DNA of 64,000 bases, taken from the NCBI GenBank assembly GCA_964575845.1, contig CAZNSX010000007.1:62001-126000 (forward strand), written 5' to 3'. Position numbers and translations under genes: made by a program. The notes under the pieces are model-generated. The model worked only from the letters and a program-made list of their open reading frames with translations. It had not been told where the DNA came from and made no database searches. The first letter of the stretch is position 1; every line of letters starts with the position of its first letter. Below, in pieces: positions 60,443 to 64,000 of the stretch. The DNA is from CAZNSX01 sp964575845 (GTDB lineage Bacteria > UBA8248 > CAZNSX01).

Positions 60443-60916
60443 TCATTCCACCCTCACAAGCGCCTGAGCCTCCCAGAGACCATGGAGGTTACAGCGCTCA
60501 AGTGCCAGAAGGCTCACCGACTTCTCAAGCCTCACGCTCAAGGTGGCCGCGGGGTTTGAGAACCGGTGGAAGAGGTCCAAGCGGGCGATGGGTTCATTTC
60601 CCGCAAAGAGCTCTATGTACTGGATATAGTGGGGCGGCGTCATGACGTGGAGTCTTTTTCCCACCTCTATGCGCACCTCGAAGGGCTCCCCTTTCTTCAC
60701 CCTTGCAGGAGCGGTAATCACGGGAGCGTGGGTGAGCTCTAGCCCCTGTGGAGCCATCGGGTCTCGTGCCCGGTTTATCCCCTCAAATAGGGAGGGATCC
60801 ACCCGGACATCGTAGATGGTCTCTGAGGCCCCTGCGGGCCGGGCCCCGAGAGTCGTGAGGGCCGCAGCTCCGGCCACGAGCCTTCCGAATTGCCTTCTGC
60901 TCAGCATTTCCTTCAT
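60443..60916 (-). CDS. Tat-exported superoxide-reductase-like (class II SORL) protein
   Basis: A 157-residue protein with a twin-arginine signal (MLSRRQFGRLVAGAAALTTL) and one neelaredoxin-type domain. Ligands of the square-pyramidal Fe site are visible: His in LTHAPVITAPARV, two His in LHVMTPPHYIQYI and Cys/His in ERCNLHGLWE. The catalytic Lys of the classical EKHTP loop is missing (ELTHAP here), so superoxide reduction may be slow or the domain may have another role, for instance in sulfur or redox sensing. GGGGAGG precedes the ATG. Its ATG overlaps the stop of a preceding frame (60913-61194) in the ATGA manner. Confidence 0.88.
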   Translation of the reverse strand: MKEMLSRRQFGRLVAGAAALTTLGARPAGASETIYDVRVDPSLFEGINRARDPMAPQGLELTHAPVITAPARVKKGEPFEVRIEVGKRLHVMTPPHYIQYIELFAGNEPIARLDLFHRFSNPAATLSVRLEKSVSLLALERCNLHGLWEAQALVRVE

Positions 60917-61232
60917 CTTGGGTCCTCCCCGACTCCCCCTTCAACCCTGGGGGGGGCATCCGCCCTCAGCTCTTCCCAGCCCTTGAGGATATACCTTTCC
61001 CCATCCACTTCCCCTATCAAGAGGCCATGGGTGCATAGCTCACCCAAGGCCTTGAGTACCTCCCCGCAGTCCCCATCCTCAAGCTCGGCGGGGATGTCAT
61101 AAAAGATAAGGCCTTGTTGGCCCGTGCGAGCTTCCCCTGCGCAGCCAAGAATTCTCTCCTTCTCGAAGGCTCTGCTCGGACGGGAAAGGTGGGCTCAACT
61201 TCCGCCAATCCTAACACAGGGGTTCCTTCCAC
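60913..61232 (-). pseudogene. Possible frameshifted small gene upstream of the SORL gene
   Basis: Two frames look like halves of one gene. GTG 61232 with GGGAGA six bases ahead opens a frame reading EGTPVLGLAEVEPTFPVRAE and SRRREFLAAQGKL. A second frame, open from 61194 but without a usable start, carries ILGCAGEARTGQQGLIFYD and IPAELEDGDCGEVLKALGEL and VDGERYILKGWEELRADAPP and stops at 60913 by an ATGA overlap with the SORL start. The overlap is typical of real cotranscribed genes. A single-base error or mutation between about 61150 and 61190 would join them into a protein of roughly 105 residues. No family was recognised. Confidence 0.5.
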
Positions 61233-61432
61233 TTCAATTCTCCCGGATTAGAGAAATAAATTCATAACACGAAACTCTCACTTTTTCTCTTGCTAACCCC
61301 AAGGGATCGCCTTATATTTCGCGTAAGCTTCCTTCGTGGCGCCGAATTCATTGCCTTCCAGGGGGAGGTGGTTCATCCATCTTAGCGTTTCCCTTTTGAA
61401 CGGCCTCGATATCCTACGTCAGGAGGTGAGCC
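61233..61432. other. Divergent intergenic region
   Basis: About 200 bases between the SORL operon and the EF-like gene. It is moderately AT-rich (61255-61330) and should contain both promoters, but no pair of hexamers stands out. The AGGAGGTGAGCC ribosome site for the next gene lies at 61421-61432. Confidence 0.5.
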
Positions 61433-61684
61433 ATGCCTGAGACGCCAGTCGGGAAAGTGTCCCACTACTTCGCTAAGATCGGTGTAGCCGCAATCGAGAT
61501 CCAAGGAGAAATGAACGTGGGCGACCGCATCCGCATCGCTGGCCACAGCACGGATTTCGAGCAGGAGGTCGAGTCCATGCAGCTTGAGCATGAGTTCATC
61601 CAGAAGGCGGAAACGGGCCAGTCGGTGGGGATCAAGGTGGTCGAACGCGTGAGGGAGGGGGATGTAGTCTATAAGATAACTTAG
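61433..61684 (+). CDS. Translation elongation factor-like (EF-Tu domain 2-like) small protein
   Basis: An 83-residue protein consisting only of a beta-barrel like domain 2 of EF-Tu/IF2-type GTPases: VGKVSHYFAKIGVAAIEI, EMNVGDRIRIAGHSTDFEQE, VESMQLEHEFIQKAETGQSV and GIKVVERVREGDVVYKIT. It lacks a GTPase domain. Free-standing proteins of this form are annotated in many bacteria and archaea, with function unknown. An ideal AGGAGGTGAGCC ribosome site and a perfect terminator 43 bases after the stop show a short, well-expressed, single-gene transcript. Confidence 0.9.
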   Translation: MPETPVGKVSHYFAKIGVAAIEIQGEMNVGDRIRIAGHSTDFEQEVESMQLEHEFIQKAETGQSVGIKVVERVREGDVVYKIT

Positions 61685-61727
61685 CCCCCCAGAGGCCAAA
61701 TTTTTGGGCATAATCCATCCCCAAGTC

Positions 61728-61759
61728 TTACCCCCAGCCCTTGGCGGGGGTAATTTTTT
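61728..61759 (+). terminator. Intrinsic terminator after the EF-like gene
   Basis: TTACCCCC (61728-61735) pairs perfectly with GGGGGTAA (61746-61753) around a ten-base loop, followed by TTTTTT (61754-61759). Confidence 0.9.
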
Positions 61760-61926
61760 CCTTCCCCTCGCCGCAATTTAACCGTTCAATGGTTTCAAAA
61801 GGCTGCAACCGGAGGAGAGGAAGCCCCTGCGGCCGTCCCGGCCACCCGCCGGGGGAATGAAGGCCCTCAGATGATATGTCTCCTGCGACGGAGGTTCCGC
61901 AAATCGCGAACCTTCGGGGGGATTCA

Positions 61927-62847
61927 ATGCGGAAGCTGAATTTAAAGACCCCCCTTCTCAACGCGAGCGGTGTTTTCTCCTTCATAGATGTCTTCGAGCG
62001 GCTTGAGGAGCTGGGAGCTCCCTTCGGTGCCTTCGTAACAAAATCCGCCGGCCCGAGGGAGCAGCTCGGCAACGAGAACCCCGTGGTCTATGACACGGGA
62101 GCGGTGATGCTGAACTCCCTTGCGCTTCCCTGCCAGGCCCCGGAAGACCTGGCGGAGGAGCTTAAGATGAGCCGCCTCAGGACACCCCTCATCGTGTCTG
62201 TCTTCGGCTCTTCAGCCGGGGAATATGCGGAGGTCACGGCCAAGCTCGAGGCTTACGCCTCCGGGATAGAGCTTAATCTGAGCTGTCCCAATTTCATCCC
62301 CGGCGAGGAGAGCCTAATGCGCATCGTGGGCCAGGACCCGGAGCTCGTGTCCCTGGCCGTGGGAGCCGCACGGGGGGCCACGGATAAGCCCTTGATCGCC
62401 AAGCTCACCCCAAATGCCGACTATCTCCCCGTGGCCCGCGCGGCGGAAGAGGCGGGGGCCGATTATCTCGCGTGCGCGAACACTCTGGGCCCCGGCCTCG
62501 CGCTCGACATTTACTCCCGCCGCCCGGTCCTGGCCGGGCTCTATGGCGGGCTCTCGGGCCCGGCCGTCCGGCCCATCACCCTCAAGATGGTCTGGGAGGT
62601 CTATAAGGCGGTAAAAATTCCCATCATCGCGTATGGCGGGATTGCGAAGTGGGAAGATGCCGTCGAGTATGCCCTTGCGGGCGCGAGCCTCTTCGGGCTC
62701 GGGACCTGCTTCTCCTATAAGACGACAGAGGAGGTCGTCGCGCTCACCCATGAGATAGCCCGCGGGATAGAGGGCTACCTCGCGGGCCGCCCCCTCGAGA
62801 AGATAGTGGGGTGTGCCTGCCAGCAGGCAGGGGGAGCCCATGGCTGA
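61927..62847 (+). CDS. pyrD: Dihydroorotate dehydrogenase, class 1B catalytic subunit
   Basis: Oxidises dihydroorotate to orotate in pyrimidine synthesis, 306 residues, FMN-dependent. Seen: KTPLLNASGVFSF, FGAFVTKSAGPREQLGNENP, the active-site Cys in IELNLSCPNFIPGEESL (class 1 enzymes use Cys), PLIAKLTPNADYLPVARAAE, YLACANTLGPGLALDIYSRR and IPIIAYGGIAKWEDAVEYAL. ATG 61927 is taken as start, GGGGG five bases before it; ATG-like starts farther upstream do not match the family. pyrK begins before its stop (eight-base overlap), and the two proteins form an NAD-linked heterotetramer. Confidence 0.94.
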   Translation: MRKLNLKTPLLNASGVFSFIDVFERLEELGAPFGAFVTKSAGPREQLGNENPVVYDTGAVMLNSLALPCQAPEDLAEELKMSRLRTPLIVSVFGSSAGEYAEVTAKLEAYASGIELNLSCPNFIPGEESLMRIVGQDPELVSLAVGAARGATDKPLIAKLTPNADYLPVARAAEEAGADYLACANTLGPGLALDIYSRRPVLAGLYGGLSGPAVRPITLKMVWEVYKAVKIPIIAYGGIAKWEDAVEYALAGASLFGLGTCFSYKTTEEVVALTHEIARGIEGYLAGRPLEKIVGCACQQAGGAHG

Positions 62848-63580
62848 GGGCTACCTCCCCCGCCGCGTCGTGCAAAACCGTCGCGAGAGCCGCACCACCT
62901 CAACCCTTTTCTTCGAGCCCCCCCTAGAGCCCGAGCCCGGCCAGTTCGTCATGGCCTGGCTTCCAGGCCTCGGGGAGAAGCCCTTCAGCCTCTCTTACAG
63001 GGACGCCATCACCGTGCGTGCGGTGGGCCCTGTGACAGAGGCCCTAACTGCCCTGAAGGCAGGAGACCGCCTCTGGCTGAGGGGTCCTTACGGGAAAGGA
63101 TTTCCACAAGGCGATGGCTATCTGCTCCTGGGAGGAGGCTGCGGGATTGCCGCGCTTAGGCTCCTGGCCGAGAGGACGCCTAACCCCACGGTCCTCCTGG
63201 GCGCAGAAACAAAGGAGGAACTTCTTTTCCTTGAGGAGTTTCAGTCCCTTGGCGAGGTGCGGGTCGCAACAGAGGACGGGAGCCTGGGCCACAAGGGGCT
63301 TGTGAGCGAGCTTCTGCCGGCGGAAGGGAAGCTCTTGGCCGTGTGCGGGCCAGAGGGGATGCTGGTTGCCGCCAGAGAGCGGCTGGAGCAGCCTCCCGAG
63401 AGGATCTTCTACTGCCTTGAGAGGTACATGAAGTGCGGCATGGGCCTCTGCGGCCACTGCACCTGCTCGGGCTGGAGGGTATGCATCGACGGCCCCGTCT
63501 TTGACGGAATGCGGGTCGCCTCCATGGGCGATCTCGGCCGCCGCCGGAGGGCCCGCAGCGGAAAGTGGGAGAGGTTTTGA
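62840..63580 (+). CDS. pyrK: Dihydroorotate dehydrogenase electron-transfer subunit
   Basis: FAD/[2Fe-2S] partner of PyrD, 246 residues, passing electrons to NAD+. An FAD-binding barrel (GQFVMAWLPGLGEKPFSLSY; RLWLRGPYGKGFP) is followed by a nucleotide domain (LLLGGGCGIAALRLLAERTP; AVCGPEGMLVAARER) and the C-terminal cluster motif CGMGLCGHCTCSGWRVCIDG with Cys spacing C-x4-C-x2-C and the last Cys nine residues on. ATG 62840 starts inside pyrD with AGGGGGAG ahead. Confidence 0.94.
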   Translation: MAEGYLPRRVVQNRRESRTTSTLFFEPPLEPEPGQFVMAWLPGLGEKPFSLSYRDAITVRAVGPVTEALTALKAGDRLWLRGPYGKGFPQGDGYLLLGGGCGIAALRLLAERTPNPTVLLGAETKEELLFLEEFQSLGEVRVATEDGSLGHKGLVSELLPAEGKLLAVCGPEGMLVAARERLEQPPERIFYCLERYMKCGMGLCGHCTCSGWRVCIDGPVFDGMRVASMGDLGRRRRARSGKWERF

Positions 63581-63590
63581 GGAAGGCCCT

Positions 63591-64000
63591 TCAGAGCTTG
63601 AACTCAAGGCCCACGCCTTCCGCCACCTGCCGCAGCTTCTCCACGACGAGGGAATTCAGCTTTATCCCCTCCTTTCGCGAGATGGCCTCGGCCTCAAACT
63701 CGGGCTCGCCCGCCACATAGACCCGCTCCCTCCCCGGCGCCTTGGCGGAGCGCTTCATCTCACTCAAGGCCTCATCAACCGCGTCCTTGAACTCCCACGC
63801 GGGCCTGAAGCCACCCACCCTTAGTGCTCCGAAGAAGTGGCCCACGCCCGCGCCGGGTGCCTTGGGGTCGAAGACGGAAGTGAGCTTGCGGCCGAAGCTC
63901 GCCCCGGAGAGCGGGCCCGAAAGTAGGTCAACCATGAGGGCGAGCCCGTAGCCCTTGTGGCCCCCGAGTTCCTTTGTCCAGCCGAGCGGAAGATGGAGCA
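63591..64000 (-). CDS. Ldh family oxidoreductase (malate/L-lactate/ureidoglycolate dehydrogenase type), C-terminal part
   Basis: Only the last about 135 residues are inside the window; the gene continues beyond 64000. GGHKGYGLALMVDLLSGPLS is the strongly conserved C-terminal NAD(P)-binding block of the family, with GVGHFFGALRVGGFRPAWEF and VYVAGEPEFEAEAISRKEGI following as usual. Members reduce 2-oxoacids such as oxaloacetate, pyruvate or ureidoglycolate derivatives. It converges with pyrK, ten bases from its stop. Confidence 0.9.
   Translation of the reverse strand, partial: LHLPLGWTKELGGHKGYGLALMVDLLSGPLSGASFGRKLTSVFDPKAPGAGVGHFFGALRVGGFRPAWEFKDAVDEALSEMKRSAKAPGRERVYVAGEPEFEAEAISRKEGIKLNSLVVEKLRQVAEGVGLEFKL

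Noticed and set aside
1..64000. tRNA, rRNA, CRISPR arrays, insertion sequences, prophage
   Set aside because: Looked for T-loop motifs, regularly spaced repeats, transposase and integrase motifs; none was found. Absence of tRNA is based on reading by eye only.

Overview
This is a GC-rich chromosomal stretch of a Gram-negative bacterium. Evidence for an outer-membrane type cell includes Tat-exported redox proteins, multihaem cytochromes c, TRAP and ABC binding proteins and an S49 signal peptide peptidase. The pheA-hisC-aroF-tyrA-cmk-rpsA-sppA-HU order and a cytochrome-MoCo-FeS-NrfD respiratory complex resemble Desulfobacterota and relatives (NC10, Tectomicrobia-like lineages). That placement is inference; no rRNA or tRNA gene was seen. 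The G/C homopolymer tract at 19035-19172 suggests a draft or metagenome assembly.

Layout. 1-18 kb is an accessory catabolic and transport region. It holds a ferric-iron-type ABC transporter (1-4204), a carboxymuconolactone decarboxylase-like protein with a degenerate M24 peptidase, a Tm-1-like protein, two tandem reductive-dehalogenase-like genes, an alpha/beta hydrolase, an isochorismatase-family hydrolase, a TAXI-type TRAP transporter and a TPR lipoprotein-like secreted protein. 18-34 kb is a minus-strand aromatic amino acid supercluster: aroC (broken in this sequence), a miaA-aroK gene fusion, a shortened macro-domain gene, HU, sppA, rpsA, cmk, tyrA, aroF, hisC, pheA, then trpC, trpD, trpG and trpE. 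A previously untranslated-looking leader in front of trpE holds a strong promoter, a Trp-rich leader peptide and an intrinsic terminator, i.e. a complete transcription attenuator. 34-41 kb carries PrsW and RDD membrane proteins with zinc ribbons, truA, uvrA and the AmmeMemoRadiSam pair amrS-amrB. 42-50 kb encodes a Qrc/ACIII-like respiratory complex: pentahaem cytochrome, molybdopterin subunit, four-cluster ferredoxin, NrfD quinol subunit, small two-helix protein, tetrahaem cytochrome and an ethylbenzene-dehydrogenase-type haem protein, behind a recognisable promoter. 51-64 kb is mixed: DUF169 protein, a large cyclase-ATPase-TPR regulator, an XdhC-like protein, a B12-binding radical SAM enzyme, a family-5 substrate-binding protein beside a Tat-exported superoxide-reductase-like protein, a small EF-Tu-domain-2-like protein, pyrD-pyrK and the end of a malate/lactate dehydrogenase family gene.

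Working together: the 18-34 kb genes take phosphoenolpyruvate and erythrose-4-phosphate (AroF) through shikimate (AroK) and chorismate (AroC) to Phe/Tyr (PheA, TyrA, HisC-type aminotransferase) and to indole-glycerol phosphate (TrpEGDC); aroA, aroB, trpF, trpB and trpA are not in the window. The 42-50 kb genes would move electrons between the quinone pool and periplasmic c-type cytochromes. Three copies of one GC-rich palindromic element (3033-3057, 15536-15573, 42323-42348) lie in intergenic spaces, two of them exactly between a binding-protein gene and its permease gene.
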